From positions 44,820,061-44,884,060 of the forward strand of contig NC_012873.2 in NCBI RefSeq assembly GCF_000003195.3: 64,000 bases of DNA. Direction: 5' to 3'. The DNA is from Sorghum bicolor. Taxonomy: Eukaryota; Streptophyta; Magnoliopsida; Poales; Poaceae. Under the pieces are notes generated by a model. It had not been told where the DNA came from and made no database searches. It saw only the letters and a program-made list of their open reading frames with translations. Below are positions 47,276 through 61,031 of this stretch, one piece after another. A program made the translations under genes and the position numbers. Within the stretch, counting starts at the first letter, position 1. Each line of letters starts with the position of its first letter.

Positions 47276-50200
47276 TCCATATGCACTTCCCCTGAGAGAA
47301 GGTACGCCATTATTTTACTGACCCTAACTATATCGTTGAAGAATCTAAGCAGGTGAGGAAACGACGCAACCGCAACCAGATGAGGCAAATCATCAAGGAC
47401 GGATGGGCAGACTATGAAGGAGAAGTTGTAAGGTCAGAAGACGTAGAGTTTAAAGAGAACTATCCAGAGGAGACTGAAGCACCGAGTCAGGTATGGAAAG
47501 AGAAGATAATTACATAAAGAGGAGGCGCTGCCGGAAGTACCGACTCCGCCACCCAACGAACCTCAGGACAATTGAGAAAATGGAGAGTCCCATTCGGAGG
47601 ACTTAAAAACACCGAACGCCTTGCCAAGACGTAAACTTGGTAGTTATCCTTTCCCTTTCAATTATTTAAAATAGTTTGCTTAGTTACTTATGTTCATGCT
47701 ATCCTAAAAAGAAAATAAAAATGTGAAAAACAGTAAGCCCCATGTGAGTAGACGAGTGGCATAAAACCCATAAGTACATTCACTGTGGTGGCATAAAAAT
47801 AAAATAAATATTTCATTTCTGCTTTATAAAATGAAAATATAAAAACAGGGAGTAATATTTATTGAGGAGTCTCAACATGATAAAGGCTAGATATTTATGC
47901 TAACACTTAATCAGTTCCACAAGCTTTGTTGTCTATTTGAGCTCCACAGAATTCAAGAATCAAGAAGACTAGCAGACGAAGGACATTCTAATCGCTGTCA
48001 GAATGCTGCTGACTTTCAAATACACCTCTGCCACCTGCTAGCTACATCAAGAGAAATTATGTCAAAATTCAGCTTGGGGGAGAGCACCCCCATTTATACC
48101 GATAAGTATTTCTATCTATCTATCTTTATACTTATACTATATTAAAATATAAATATACATAAACTAGGAAAAACCAAATAAATATTTTGTGCTTATATAT
48201 ATCTTTTGCTTAGTATGTTTAATAAATAAATAAAGTGGCTATGCTAATCTGTATCTAAATAAAACTCAAGCATGGATATGATGAATAGTTGCTCTGCCTA
48301 ATTTGCAAATTTTAAGTTCTCTCTCAAGTTTAGACATAATTGTTATAATTTAAAGCTTGCTCTAGACCTAAACTTGTGGGATGAAAACTTGATCTGAAGT
48401 CTAAGTTGTTAACGGATATGATATGGGAAGGTTGAGCTGTTGTTTATCTGTTCCTAGAGATGCTAGAATTCTGGAGAATTTTATCTTTGAAAATCTTTAA
48501 AATGTTGCATGATGAGTTCCTGTATGATGAGAGTTTAAATTCCTACCACAGCCATATATACATGCTTGCTAGACTTTGAGCCACACATTTACTATTTACT
48601 GCTTATGAGCATTGAGTGTGGTCAAGCTGTGTAGACCCTTAGGAGTTTGTCATGTGGTTAAATCAAGATTTCACTTGCACGTTCACTCATATATGCTACT
48701 TCTACTCCGGAAGTATCATTCACATATATCCACCCATTTCCATCTCCAGAACCACCCAAAAATATTCTACTCCTAACCCGGGAGAGAATAGACAAAAATA
48801 TTTCTGTTTTTCCTTTATGAAATAAATGCTCAAGTTATCTTGTTACTACCGCTTGCTATATTATCTCAAGAGATGAGTGCTCTAAAAAAAAGATACGAGG
48901 AAATAAAAAGGAGCAAGTGCTCGGAACCTCGAAAGAAACGAAAAAAGTGAGACGAGAGGTAAAAATGGACAAGTGTCCGACAGTAGAATTAGGGGTACAA
49001 GATACCCACGTGAGAGAAAAGAAAAAGAAGAGCATCTCATTCTCCTCATAAAAATTCAAAAAGCAAGGAAGGTATGTATCCCCTCAAAAGAGCAAAGTAG
49101 AATTAGACTTTCACCATTGTTATCACCATCATCACCATACACCATTCAATCGCCACACATGCACATCTTGATTAAACTTATTGACTTGTTTCTTTGGATC
49201 CATGGTTTGACTATACAATAAATGTCTTGTAAGTATGTATACTTTATCTCCCACCTATGAGCTCTAGATATTAAAGCCTTATTAGAGTAGGGTGAGAGAG
49301 AAGGCAATGTCACTATGCTTTATACCACAAATACTACATATCTTGAGAGAAGGCATATACCATCACTGCCTTGGTAAGGATCCAGAAATACCACAAAAGA
49401 GAGATATGAGAGAATCATACAAGGAATCTCTGAGTTTTATTTGAAAATCTACAAAAACTCTAGAGCTATAGCTGATCAAGAATAAGAGACATGGCACTTG
49501 GCTAGACTGTTCTATCTTTTAACTACTCAAGACAGAAGTGACGGTTACAAGTCCCATGGTGAAGGTAAAGTAAGTAAGTTTTAAGTCTTGACAGTTTACT
49601 CTAACTCAGAGATGAGATCTTATTTTAAAAGCATGTGTACTGTCAATTTTTAAAGATATTGCAACAACTTCTAATCCATTGCTGAGTCTGTCCTTGCTCA
49701 GGGACGAGCAAGAGGTAAGCTTGGGGGAGTTTGTTGACGGTCCTTAAGTATTAAATTTAATTATTAAATAAACAAAGAAAAGGATCCAAATGAAATCAAC
49801 ATCCAGACTTAGGGTTTTATGTGACAGAATTCCACAAGTTTTGGTGTTTGTCTATTTCTGCAGGGGGTTATCAGGAAATACGGAAGAAAGGCCCACACGT
49901 CGGGATTACATAGAGATATTAACGTGCCGCGTAATTATCTTACATCTAGAAGACTCCAGAAGCCATGAGACCGAAGCGGAGGCGAAACGGGGCCAGAGGC
50001 GGGGCGCCCGCCCTCCTGCCCTGGGCGCCCACCCCCTCAGAGAGTCCAATCAGGACTCTGCTTCGTGGGAGATCTCCACCGACCTAAAGGATCAAGGATA
50101 ACCGTTCAATCTAAGTCGGTTTGATCCAACGGCCCATATTCACTTGAAGGGACTATAAAACCAGACCCCCTGGCCCCTGGAGGAGAGAGCCTCTCAACCC

Positions 50201-50610
50201 TAATTCATTATTCTCAAGGGAGAAGAAGCTTCTGATCAAGATTAGAGCCACCACATCAATTAGATATCTAGATTAGCATAGCTACATAGGATTAGAACTA
50301 GAAGGAGTCAATCTTTGATTGGTTTCCGGATCTGTCAAGAGGATTCTTGGTAATTCTCTAATTGTTCTTCTAATTATCTTTGTTCTTCAATATTATGAAT
50401 ATGACTTTGTTCTACTTCAATATATTGCTTATGACTTTGCTCTACTTGTTTATATTCAAGATTATATTGTTCTTAGTTTATCATAGTTATGTACTTGGCT
50501 TAGTTAGATTGGATCTATATACATGCTTTGGATCGTATAGCGTTTATCCATCAGATCCATGGGTAAATGATAGATATTGTGTAGGCGTGGTGCTTATACC
50601 GTATTTATCT
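47276..50610 (+). repeat. Tandem array unit 3 (3335 bp)
   Basis: Identical in layout; the truncated LTR starts at 49732. From this unit on the LTR copy reads gtgacagaat, where units 1 and 2 read gtgacataat. Confidence 0.97.
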
Positions 50611-53600
50611 TCCATATGCACTTCCCCTGAGAGAAGGTACGCCATTATTTTACTGACCCTAACTATATCGTTGAAGAATCTAAGCAGGTGAGGAAACGAC
50701 GCAACCGCAACCAGATGAGGCAAATCATCAAGGACGGATGGGCAGACTATGAAGGAGAAGTTGTAAGGTCAGAAGACGTAGAGTTTAAAGAGAACTATCC
50801 AGAGGAGACTGAAGCACCGAGTCAGGTATGGAAAGAGAAGATAATTACATAAAGAGGAGGCGCTGCCGGAAGTACCGACTCCGCCACCCAACGAACCTCA
50901 GGACAATTGAGAAAATGGAGAGTCCCATTCGGAGTACTTAAAAACACCGAACGCCTTGCCAAGACGTAAACTTGGTAGTTATCCTTTCCCTTTCAATTAT
51001 TTAAAATAGTTTGCTTAGTTACTTATGTTCATGCTATCCTAAAAAGAAAATAAAAATGTGAAAAACAGTAAGCCCCATGTGAGTAGACGAGTGGCATAAA
51101 ACCCATAAGTACATTCACTGTGGTGGCATAAAAATAAAATAAATATTTCATTTCTGCTTTATAAAATGAAAATATAAAAACAGGGAGTAATATTTATTGA
51201 GGAGTCTCAACATGATAAAGGCTAGATATTTATGCTAACACTTAATCAGTTCCACAAGCTTTGTTGTCTATTTGAGCTCCACAGAATTCAAGAATCAAGA
51301 AGACTAGCAGACGAAGGACATTCTAATCGCTGTCAGAATGCTGCTGACTTTCAAATACACCTCTGCCACCTGCTAGCTACATCAAGAGAAATTATGTCAA
51401 AATTCAGCTTGGGGGAGAGCACCCCCATTTATTCCGATAAGTATTTCTATCTATCTATCTTTATACTTATACTATATTAAAATATAAATATACATAAACT
51501 AGGAAAAACCAAATAAATATTTTGTGCTTATATATATCTTTTGCTTAGTATGTTTAATAAATAAATAAAGTGGCTATGCTAATCTGTATCTAAATAAAAC
51601 TCAAGCATGGATATGATGAATAGTTGCTCTGCCTAATTTGCAAATTTTAAGTTCTCTCTCAAGTTTAGACATAATTGTTATAATTTAAAGCTTGCTCTAG
51701 ACCTAAACTTGTGGGATGAAAACTTGATCTGAAGTCTAAGTTGTTAACGGATATGATATGGGAAGGTTGAGCTGTTGTTTATCTGTTCCTAGAGATGCTA
51801 GAATTCTGGAGAATTTTATCTTTGAAAATCTTTAAAATGTTGCATGATGAGTTCCTGTATGATGAGAGTTTAAATTCCTACCACAGCCATATATACATGC
51901 TTGCTAGACTTTGAGCCACACATTTACTATTTACTGCTTATGAGCATTGAGTGTGGTCAAGCTGTGTAGACCCTTAGGAGTTTGTCATGTGGTTAAATCA
52001 AGATTTCACTTGCACGTTCACTCATATATGCTACTTCTACTCCGGAAGTATCATTCACATATATCCACCCATTTCCATCTCCAGAACCACCCAAAAATAT
52101 TCTACTCCTAACCCGGGAGAGAATAGACAAAAATATTTCTGTTTTTCCTTTATGAAATAAATGCTCAAGTTATCTTGTTACTACCGCTTGCTATATTATC
52201 TCAAGAGATGAGTGCTCTAAAAAAAAGATACGAGGAAATAAAAAGGAGCAAGTGCTCGGAACCTCGAAAGAAACGAAAAAAGTGAGACGAGAGGTAAAAA
52301 TGGACAAGTGTCCGACAGTAGAATTAGGGGTACAAGATACCCACGTGAGAGAAAAGAAAAAGAAGAGCATCTCATTCTCCTCATAAAAATTCAAAAAGCA
52401 AGGAAGGTATGTATCCCCTCAAAAGAGCAAAGTAGAATTAGACTTTCACCATTGTTATCACCATCATCACCATACACCATTCAATCGCCACACATGCACA
52501 TCTTGATTAAACTTATTGACTTGTTTCTTTGGATCCATGGTTTGACTATACAATAAATGTCTTGTAAGTATGTATACTTTATCTCCCACCTATGAGCTCT
52601 AGATATTAAAGCCTTATTAGAGTAGGGTGAGAGAGAAGGCAATGTCACTATGCTTTATACCACAAATACTACATATCTTGAGAGAAGGCATATACCATCA
52701 CTGCCTTGGTAAGGATCCAGAAATACCACAAAAGAGAGATATGAGAGAATCATACAAGGAATCTCTGAGTTTTATTTGAAAATCTACAAAAACTCTAGAG
52801 CTATAGCTGATCAAGAATAAGAGACATGGCACTTGGCTAGACTGTTCTATCTTTTAACTACTCAAGACAGAAGTGACGGTTACAAGTCCCATGGTGAAGG
52901 TAAAGTAAGTAAGTTTTAAGTCTTGACAGTTTACTCTAACTCAGAGATGAGATCTTATTTTAAAAGCATGTGTACTGTCAATTTTTAAAGATATTGCAAC
53001 AACTTCTAATCCATTGCTGAGTCTGTCCTTGCTCAGGGACGAGCAAGAGGTAAGCTTGGGGGAGTTTGTTGACGGTCCTTAAGTATTAAATTTAATTATT
53101 AAATAAACAAAGAAAAGGATCCAAATGAAATCAACATCCAGACTTAGGGTTTTATGTGACAGAATTCCACAAGTTTTGGTGTTTGTCTATTTCTGCAGGG
53201 GGTTATCAGGAAATACGGAAGAAAGGCCCACACGTCGGGATTACATAGAGATATTAACGTGCCGCGTAATTATCTTACATCTAGAAGACTCCAGAAGCCA
53301 TGAGACCGAAGCGGAGGCGATACGGGGCCAGAGGCGGGGTGCCCGCCCTCCTGCCCTGGGCGCCCACCCCCTCAGAGAGTCCAATCAGGACTCTGCTTCG
53401 TGGGAGATCTCCACCGACCTAAAGGATCAAGGATAACCGTTCAATCTAAGTCGGTTTGATCCAACGGCCCATATTCACTTGAAGGGACTATAAAACCAGA
53501 CCCCCTGGCCCCTGGAGGAGAGAGCCTCTCAACCCTAATTCATTATTCTCAAGGGAGAAGAAGCTTCTGATCAAGATTAGAGCCACCACATCAATTAGAT

Positions 53601-53945
53601 ATCTAGATTAGCATAGCTACATAGGATTAGAACTAGAAGGAGTCAATCTTTGATTGGTTTCCGGATCTGTCAAGAGGATTCTTGGTAGTTCTCTAATTGT
53701 TCTTCTAATTATCTTTGTTCTTCAATATTATGAATATGACTTTGTTCTACTTCAATATATTGCTTATGACTTTGCTCTACTTGTTTATATTCAAGATTAT
53801 ATTGTTCTTAGTTTATCGTAGTTATGTACTTGGCTTAGTTAGATTGGATCTATATACATGCTTTGGATCGTATAGCGTTTATCCATCAGATCCATGGGTA
53901 AATGATAGATATTGTGTAGGCGTGGTGCTTATACCGTATTTATCT
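50611..53945 (+). repeat. Tandem array unit 4 (3335 bp)
   Basis: Identical in layout; the truncated LTR starts at 53067. Private changes include gagtactta near 50933, attccgata near 51432 and gatacgggg near 53320. Confidence 0.97.
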
Positions 53946-56401
53946 TCCATATGCACTTCCCCTGAGAGAAGGTACGCCATTATTTTACTGACCCTAACTA
54001 TATCGTTGAAGAATCTAAGCAGGTGAGGAAACGACGCAACCGCAACCAGATGAGGCAAATCATCAAGGACGGATGGGCAGACTATGAAGGAGAAGTTGTA
54101 AGGTCAGAAGACGTAGAGTTTAAAGAGAACTATCCAGAGGAGACTGAAGCACCGAGTCAGGTATGGAAAGAGAAGATAATTACATAAAGAGGAGGCGCTG
54201 CCGGAAGTACCGACTCCGCCACCCAACGAACCTCAGGACAATTGAGAAAATGGAGAGTCCCATTCGGAGGACTTAAAAACACCGAACGCCTTGCCAAGAC
54301 GTAAACTTGGTAGTTATCCTTTCCCTTTCAATTATTTAAAATAGTTTGCTTAGTTACTTATGTTCATGCTATCCTAAAAAGAAAATAAAAATGTAAAAAA
54401 CAGTAAGCCCCATGTGAGTAGACGAGTGGCATAAAACCCATAAGTACATTCACTGTGGTGGCATAAAAATAAAATAAATATTTCATTTCTGCTTTATAAA
54501 ATGAAAATATAAAAACAGGGAGTAATATTTATTGAGGAGTCTCAACATGATAAAGGCTAGATATTTATGCTAACACTTAATCAGTTCCACAAGCTTTGTT
54601 GTCTATTTGAGCTCCACAGAATTCAAGAATCAAGAAGACTAGCAGACGAAGGACATTCTAATCGCTGTCAGAATGCTGCTGACTTTCAAATACACCTCTG
54701 CCACCTGCTAGCTACATCAAGAGAAATTATGTCAAAATTCAGCTTCGGGGAGAGCACCCCCATTTATACCGATAAGTATTTCTATCTATCTATCTTTATA
54801 CTTATACTATATTAAAATATAAATATACATAAACTAGGAAAAACCAAATAAATATTTTGTGCTTATATATATCTTTTGCTTAGTATGTTTAATAAATAAA
54901 TAAAGTGGCTATGCTAATCTGTATCTAAATAAAACTCAAGCATGGATATGATGAATAGTTGCTCTGCCTAATTTGCAAATTTTAAGTTCTCTCTCAAGTT
55001 TAGACATAATTGTTATAATTTAAAGCTTGCTCTAGACCTAAACTTGTGGGATGAAAACTTGATCTGAAGTCTAAGTTGTTAACGGATATGATATGGGAAG
55101 GTTGAGCTGTTGTTTATCTGTTCCTAGAGATGCTAGAATTCTGGAGAATTTTATCTTTGAAAATCTTTAAAATGTTGCATGATGAGTTCCTGTATGATGA
55201 GAGTTTAAATTCCTACCACAGCCATATATACATGCTTGCTAGATTTTGAGCCACACATTTACTATTTACTGCTTATGAGCATTGAGTGTGGTCAAGCTGT
55301 GTAGACCCTTAGGAGTTTGTCATGTGGTTAAATCAAGATTTCACTTGCACGTTCACTCATATATGCTACTTCTACTCCGGAAGTATCATTCACATATATC
55401 CACCCATTTCCATCTCCAGAACCACCCAAAAATATTCTACTCCTAACCCGGGAGAGAATAGACAAAAATATTTCTGTTTTTCCTTTATGAAATAAATGCT
55501 CAAGTTATCTTGTTACTACCGCTTGCTATATTATCTCAAGAGATGAGTGCTCTAAAAAAAAGATACGAGGAAATAAAAAGGAGCAAGTGCTCGGAACCTC
55601 GAAAGAAACGAAAAAAGTGAGACGAGAGGTAAAAATGGACAAGTGTCCGACAGTAGAATTAGGGGTACAAGATACCCACGTGAGAGAAAAGAAAAAGAAG
55701 AGCATCTCATTCTCCTCATAAAAATTCAAAAAGCAAGGAAGGTATGTATCCCCTCAAAAGAGCAAAGTAGAATTAGACTTTCACCATTGTTATCACCATC
55801 ATCACCATACACCATTCAATCGCCACACATGCACATCTTGATTAAACTTATTGACTTGTTTCTTTGGATCCATGGTTTGACTATACAATAAATGTCTTGT
55901 AAGTATGTATACTTTATCTCCCACCTATGAGCTCTAGATATTAAAGCCTTATTAGAGTAGGGTGAGAGAGAAGGCAATGTCACTATGCTTTATACCACAA
56001 ATACTACATATCTTGAGAGAAGGCATATACCATCACTGCCTTGGTAAGGATCCAGAAATACCACAAAAGAGAGATATGAGAGAATCATACAAGGAATCTC
56101 TGAGTTTTATTTGAAAATCTACAAAAACTCTAGAGCTATAGCTGATCAAGAATAAGAGACATGGCACTTGGCTAGACTGTTCTATCTTTTAACTACTCAA
56201 GACAGAAGTGACGGTTACAAGTCCCATGGTGAAGGTAAAGTAAGTAAGTTTTAAGTCTTGACAGTTTACTCTAACTCAGAGATGAGATCTTATTTTAAAA
56301 GCATGTGTACTGTCAATTTTTAAAGATATTGCAACAACTTCTAATCCATTGCTGAGTCTGTCCTTGCTCAGGGACGAGCAAGAGGTAAGCTTGGGGGAGT
56401 T
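53946..56401 (+). repeat. Terminal partial unit: protease tail, 3' non-coding region and polypurine tract
   Basis: The fifth copy of the non-coding segment leads into the complete 3' LTR. Private changes include agcttcgggg near 54741 in the internal purine tract and agattttgag near 55243. The polypurine tract taagcttgggggagtt ends at the LTR start. Confidence 0.95.
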
Positions 56402-58049
56402 TGTTGACGGTCCTTAAGTATTAAATTTAATTATTAAATAAACAAAGAAAAGGATCCAAATGAAATCAACATCCAGACTTAGGGTTTTATGTGACAGAAT
56501 TCCACAAGTTTTGGTGTTTGTCTATTTCTGCAGGGGGTTATCAGGAAATACGGAAGAAAGGCCCACACGTCGGGATTACATAGAGATATTAACGTGCCGC
56601 ATAATTATCTTACATCTAGAAGACTCCAGAAGCCATGAGACCGAAGCGGAGGCGAAACGGGGCCAGAGGCGGGGCGCCCGCCCTCCTGCCCTGGGCGCCC
56701 ACCCCCTCAGAGAGTCCAATCAGGACTCTGCTTCGTGGGAGATCTCCACCGACCTAAAGGATCAAGGATAACCGTTCAATCTAAGTCGGTTTGATCCAAC
56801 GGCCCATATTCACTTGAAGGGACTATAAAACCAGACCCCCTGGCCCCTGGAGGAGAGAGCCTCTCAACCCTAATTCATTATTCTCAAGGGAGAAGAAGCT
56901 TCTGATCAAGATTAGAGCCACCACATCAATTAGATATCTAGATTAGCATAGCTACATAGGATTAGAACTAGAAGGAGTCAATCTTTGATTGGTTTCCGGA
57001 TCTGTCAAGAGGATTCTTGGTAGTTCTCTAATTGTTCTTCTAATTATCTTTGTTCTTCAATATTATGAATATGACTTTGTTCTACTTCAATATATTGCTT
57101 ATGACTTTGCTCTACTTGTTTATATTCAAGATTATATTGTTCTTAGTTTATCATGTTATGTACTTGGCTTAGTTAGATTGGATCTATATACATGCTTTGG
57201 ATCGTATAGCGTTTATCCATCAGATCCATGGGTAAATGATAGATATTGTGTAGGCGTGGTGCTTATACCGTATTTATCTGCGATTGTACCCAATATGCCA
57301 GATCGTGGGGTAGTTCGTGATAGTGACAGCTTCATTGATTCTTATATAGTCCCCCTCTCGTGTATTGGGCTGGCAGAGCAACATTATTACAGGGGAGTGA
57401 TTGCTATGTTTCTCATTTACCTTGCTAATATCACTATACATGGGCGTAGTCTTGTCTCACAATGATTGCTAAGTATGCTTGCACTAACTATGATAATGCT
57501 AGACTATATAGTTGAGAATAACTTAGGGAATATTCTTGTAGTTCGTTCTAATACCATGCTAATGACTTTCTAGAGTATCTAATTGAGGTGCTTATCATAT
57601 TTAATATGTGGCTAAGTTATGATCAGAATAATTATCTTTGTCACTATTCATTATTTCATATATCTTTTATGTGACACTTATCCCTATATGAAAGAGTTAG
57701 ATAAATGTTCTCAATTATACATGCAATGATAGATACTCAATCTCATATTCTATTCTGTAATCAATATTGATGATTGCTAATCCCTTCCCAGTGGTAAAAA
57801 TATAAATAACGATACCTGGAATACTTCCCGGTTAAAATGCTACATCGGTATTAATCTGTGCGCTTGCAGATCCCATTCATTATTTATTTAGAAGAGCAAT
57901 TGCATATTTCAATACCGCGTCTCTCATATCATGCTGGGGATGACAACTTGGCTTAAGTGGTATGAGGGATAGGTTTGGCATTTTTTGCACCGTTACAAGA
58001 TTTAGAGAACTTAGTCTACTTTTGGTAATGATGTTAAGAATACCCAACA
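56402..58049 (+). repeat. 3' LTR
   Basis: It is the only complete LTR copy after the array: 1648 bp, ends ACCCAACA, followed by CCTAT. One base is missing near 57153 relative to the truncated copies, which changes the chance reading frame there. Confidence 0.95.
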
Positions 58050-58924
58050 CCTATGACCGGTGAAATGGAAATACCCTAGGATATACCTTTGCCTTGCACA
58101 TTCTATTCCATCTCCTCCGATGTTGATCCAACACATGCACCAACCAATCACCAAATGATATGAACCACTTCATATCATCACATGACCGTATTGGTTCATC
58201 GATCTTGACCTCACTTGCTCTTCACTGTTGCCTCGGTCCATCGGCACCAAGTCTTGCTCAAGATTCACTATCACACGCGGTCCCTCGCTTCAAAGCCTCT
58301 GACTTGCCCTTCACTCTTGCAACCGGTCCATCGAGCCAAGCCTCATCTTGATCTTCTCCACCTTGGTCACATGACTCCATGTCATGTCTCATATGCAATG
58401 AGCTCCTCCATCATCACATAATCACATGTGGACTAATCTCCTGTGTATCTCACATAAACACTATTAGTCTACCTAATTTGTCACTCAATTACCAAAACCA
58501 AACAAGGACCTTTCACTAGGGCTATATAATCAAGCCTGCACCCCCTTGAAGCCAAGTCAGATTCTAAGAGCTGAAGAGCTAGAAACCCTAATTCATATCT
58601 CCACCAAGATCTAAGCCAGTAATCAAGAAGGTTAGTGCTCCATAAGATCTAGTCTTATAATTAGAGATAGAGAGATAGAGTGAGAGAGTAGAGTTCTAGA
58701 GGAGTTTTAGCCTAATCGTTCTTCAAGTTTTCAACTCTACTTTGAGTGGTTTGATCTTGGTAGCTCTTTGCTTGAAGTGGTATTTTGTAGTGTAAGCGTG
58801 GCGCTTAGACTAAGTTTACTTGCATTTTCCCTATTTTCTGGATATGGTGGTAGTTCATGAAGGTGACTTTATAGCTTTGTTGATTCCTATGTAGTCCACC
58901 TCACATTAATAGGTTTTGGTAGAC

Positions 58925-60204
58925 TGTTGGGTATTTTAAACGCAAACAGAAAAAATCCGCAAGCGCACGGATACCGATGTAGCCTTCACCCGGGAGTATT
59001 CCAGAGTATCAATTTTCCACAGAGAACGTGAGTGTACTAATTAAGATCCAAGATCGCCCAAGGATAACTATATAATTATTTTTGGTGGGAAGAGTGGGAG
59101 TTTCCTGAGAGTTCTCTAGTTGATCTAAGAATCAAGAATTACTTCAAGATTATCTATTTTGGGACATCAGAGCACTAACCACAGAAAGAGATGAGAAGGG
59201 GGCTAGGAAGGTCTGACTACGGTCCTACAAACACCGATCCGAACGTGGTGGAATACGTCGACCGTTAGGGCTGTCACTACCCTAAGGCTACCACAACAAT
59301 CCGCAGGATTTGGTGCAATTCCAGGTAATGGCAAGACTAAACACCACATCTAATCTATTAATTACTACTCTAGCGTTATAAAGACTAGAGCACTTGATGC
59401 AAGCAGGAATCCAATAAATAACTTGAATGTAAATAAAAGTAATTAAAGAACTCAGGAATTATGAATTGAAGAACCTAGAGAACGATGAAGAACGAACCAG
59501 TTGCTGCAAAAGTACAATGTTGAGGAAGATCCGACAGATCCGGCTCCTCCTCCGCTCTCCTCTTCTCTCTCCCTATTTTCTAGATTACAACTAGAACTAA
59601 CTAGAACTAGAACTAGAGGAACTAGAACTAGAACTAGATGAGCTAGAACTAGAACTAGATGAACTAGAGGTAGAACTAGAAGAACTAGAGGGATCCTCTC
59701 TACTTGGATGAAGAATTGAAACCCTAGCTTTGATTCTGTAGAAGAGGTATGATCTCCAGGGGCCAGGGGGTCTGGTTTTATAGTCCCTTCAAGTGAATCT
59801 GGGCCGTCAGATCAAACCGACATTAATCGCACGGTTTTCCTTGATCCTTTAGGTCGGTGGATCATAATCCGCGAAACGTGTCCTGATTGGGCACTGTAGC
59901 TGGGCGGGCGCCCAGGAGAGTTGGGCGGGCGCCCTGCCTCCGAGCCCGATTTCCTTCCCGTTCGTTCCTGTGGCTTCTGGAGTCTTCTAGATGATAGAAA
60001 ATTACGCGACACGTTAATATCTCTATGTAAACCCGACATGTGGGCCTTTCTTCCTTATTTCCTGATAACCCCCTACAGAAATAGACAAACACCAAAACTC
60101 GTGGAATTCTATCAGATAAAACCCTAAGTCTAGGTGTTGGTTGCATTTGGATCCTTTTCTATGATTAGTTGATGGTTAAATGTGAGCATTAAGGACCGTC
60201 AACA
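58925..60204 (-). repeat. 3' LTR of the third element
   Basis: It is 1280 bp, tgttgacggtccttaatg to ...aaaatacccaaca on the minus strand. It has a TATA box (minus strand, 59776-59782), a doubled gggcgggcgccc segment near 59905-59935, and an (aactag)n-like repeat at about 59587-59690. Confidence 0.9.
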
Positions 60205-60933
60205 AGCTCCCCCAAGCTTAACCTTTGCTCGTCCCTGAGCAAAGATGAACTCAAGAGTTTCTGCAGTGGTTTCATACCTTAAAGATACACATGGGTTCAA
60301 ACAAGATCTCATCTCTGGGTTAGGATAAACTGTTAAGATTTAAACTTACCCATTGTACCTTCCATCATGGGACTTGTAACCATCACTTGTGTCTTGAGCA
60401 GTTAAAAGAAAGAACGGTCTAGTCAAGCACCATGTCTCTTGTTCTTCGATTAACTATAGCTCTGGAGTTTTTGCAGATTTTCAAATACAACTCAGAGATT
60501 CCTTGTATGACTCTCTCTAATCTCTCATTTGTGGTATTTCTGGATCCTTACCAAGGCATTAATGGTGTATGCCTTCTCTCATAGTATGTGGTATTTTTGG
60601 CATGAGGCATAGTGACATTGCCTTCTCTCTCACCCTACTCTAATAAGGCATAGGTGGGAGACAACTAATACATACTTACAAGACATTTATTGCATAGTCA
60701 AACCATGGATCCAGAAGAACAAGTCAATAAGTCAAATCAAGATGTGCATGTGTGGCGAATGAATGATGTATGGTGATGATGGTGATAACAATGGTGAAAG
60801 TCTAATTCTACTTGTGCTCTTTTGAGGGGATACATACCTTTCTTGCTCTTTTGAAACTTTTTGAGGAGAATGAGATGCTCTATATTTTCTTTTTCTTTCT
60901 CTTTTTTTTTCTTTTTTTTCTTTTCTCTCAGGT

Positions 60934-61031
60934 GGGTATCTTGTACCCCTAATTCTACTGTCGGACACTTGTCCATTTTTACCTCTCGTCTCACTTTTTT
61001 TCTTTTCTTTCGAGGTTCCGGGCACTTGCCC
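60934..61031 (-). other. Three-hairpin element (third element)
   Basis: On the minus strand the stems are gggc-aagt-gccc (61020-61031), ggac-aagt-gtcc (60963-60974) and gggta-caaga-taccc (60934-60948), all perfect. The surrounding A-rich sequence has expanded relative to the other copies. Confidence 0.75.

Larger units (their letters stand above)
36410..58049 (+). mobile_element. Athila-like LTR element (gag plus double protease, no RT) with internal tandem amplification
   Basis: The ends TGTTGACGG and ACCCAACA are flanked by CCTAT (36405-36409 and 58050-58054), so the whole 21.6 kb descends from one insertion. The order is 5' LTR, tRNA-Asp primer site, gag-protease frame, a 3335 bp tandem array, 3' non-coding region, polypurine tract, 3' LTR. 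Removing the four extra units leaves about 8.3 kb. The gag and primer site place it near Athila. No reverse transcriptase, RNase H or integrase is present, so mobility would need enzymes from a related element. The two outer LTRs differ at about forty positions by eye (about 2.4%), far more than the array units differ from each other. Confidence 0.93.
30331..58515 (-). mobile_element. Solo LTR of a SIRE-like copia element, host to two nested elements
   Basis: On the minus strand it starts tgaaaggtccttgtttggttttgg (58515) and ends ggcccttca (30331). It is flanked by a perfect CTAGG duplication (30326-30330 and 58516-58520) with no internal domain, so it is a solo LTR left by LTR-LTR recombination. 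Its own sequence is in three pieces (30331-31578, 35716-36409, 58050-58515), about 2.4 kb in total, separated by insertions with duplications GCTAA and CCTAT. Confidence 0.9.
29921..58924 (+). mobile_element. Old Athila-like LTR split by later insertions
   Basis: Only 29921-30330 and 58516-58924 belong to this element; everything between was inserted later. The left part aligns weakly with the start of the LTR at 36410 (ttccacgagttttggtg, then tctcaggga). The right part has a TATA box (tatataa, 58523-58529) and a segment like the LTR downstream region (gtgtaagcgtggcgctta ... ggtagttcatga). It breaks off at 58924, where another family member enters. No coding part of it is in the window. Confidence 0.65.

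Noticed and set aside
40606..53945. The tandem array read as CRISPR-like or as separate LTR elements end to end
   Set aside because: Units are 3335 bp with no short spacer pattern, and the LTR copies inside are cut at the same point, so they are not independent insertions.
41227..55891. Small frames of 67, 82 and 103 codons repeated every 3335 bp
   Set aside because: They recur because the DNA is tandemly duplicated. No family is recognisable, and the second LTR-derived one spans the array junction.
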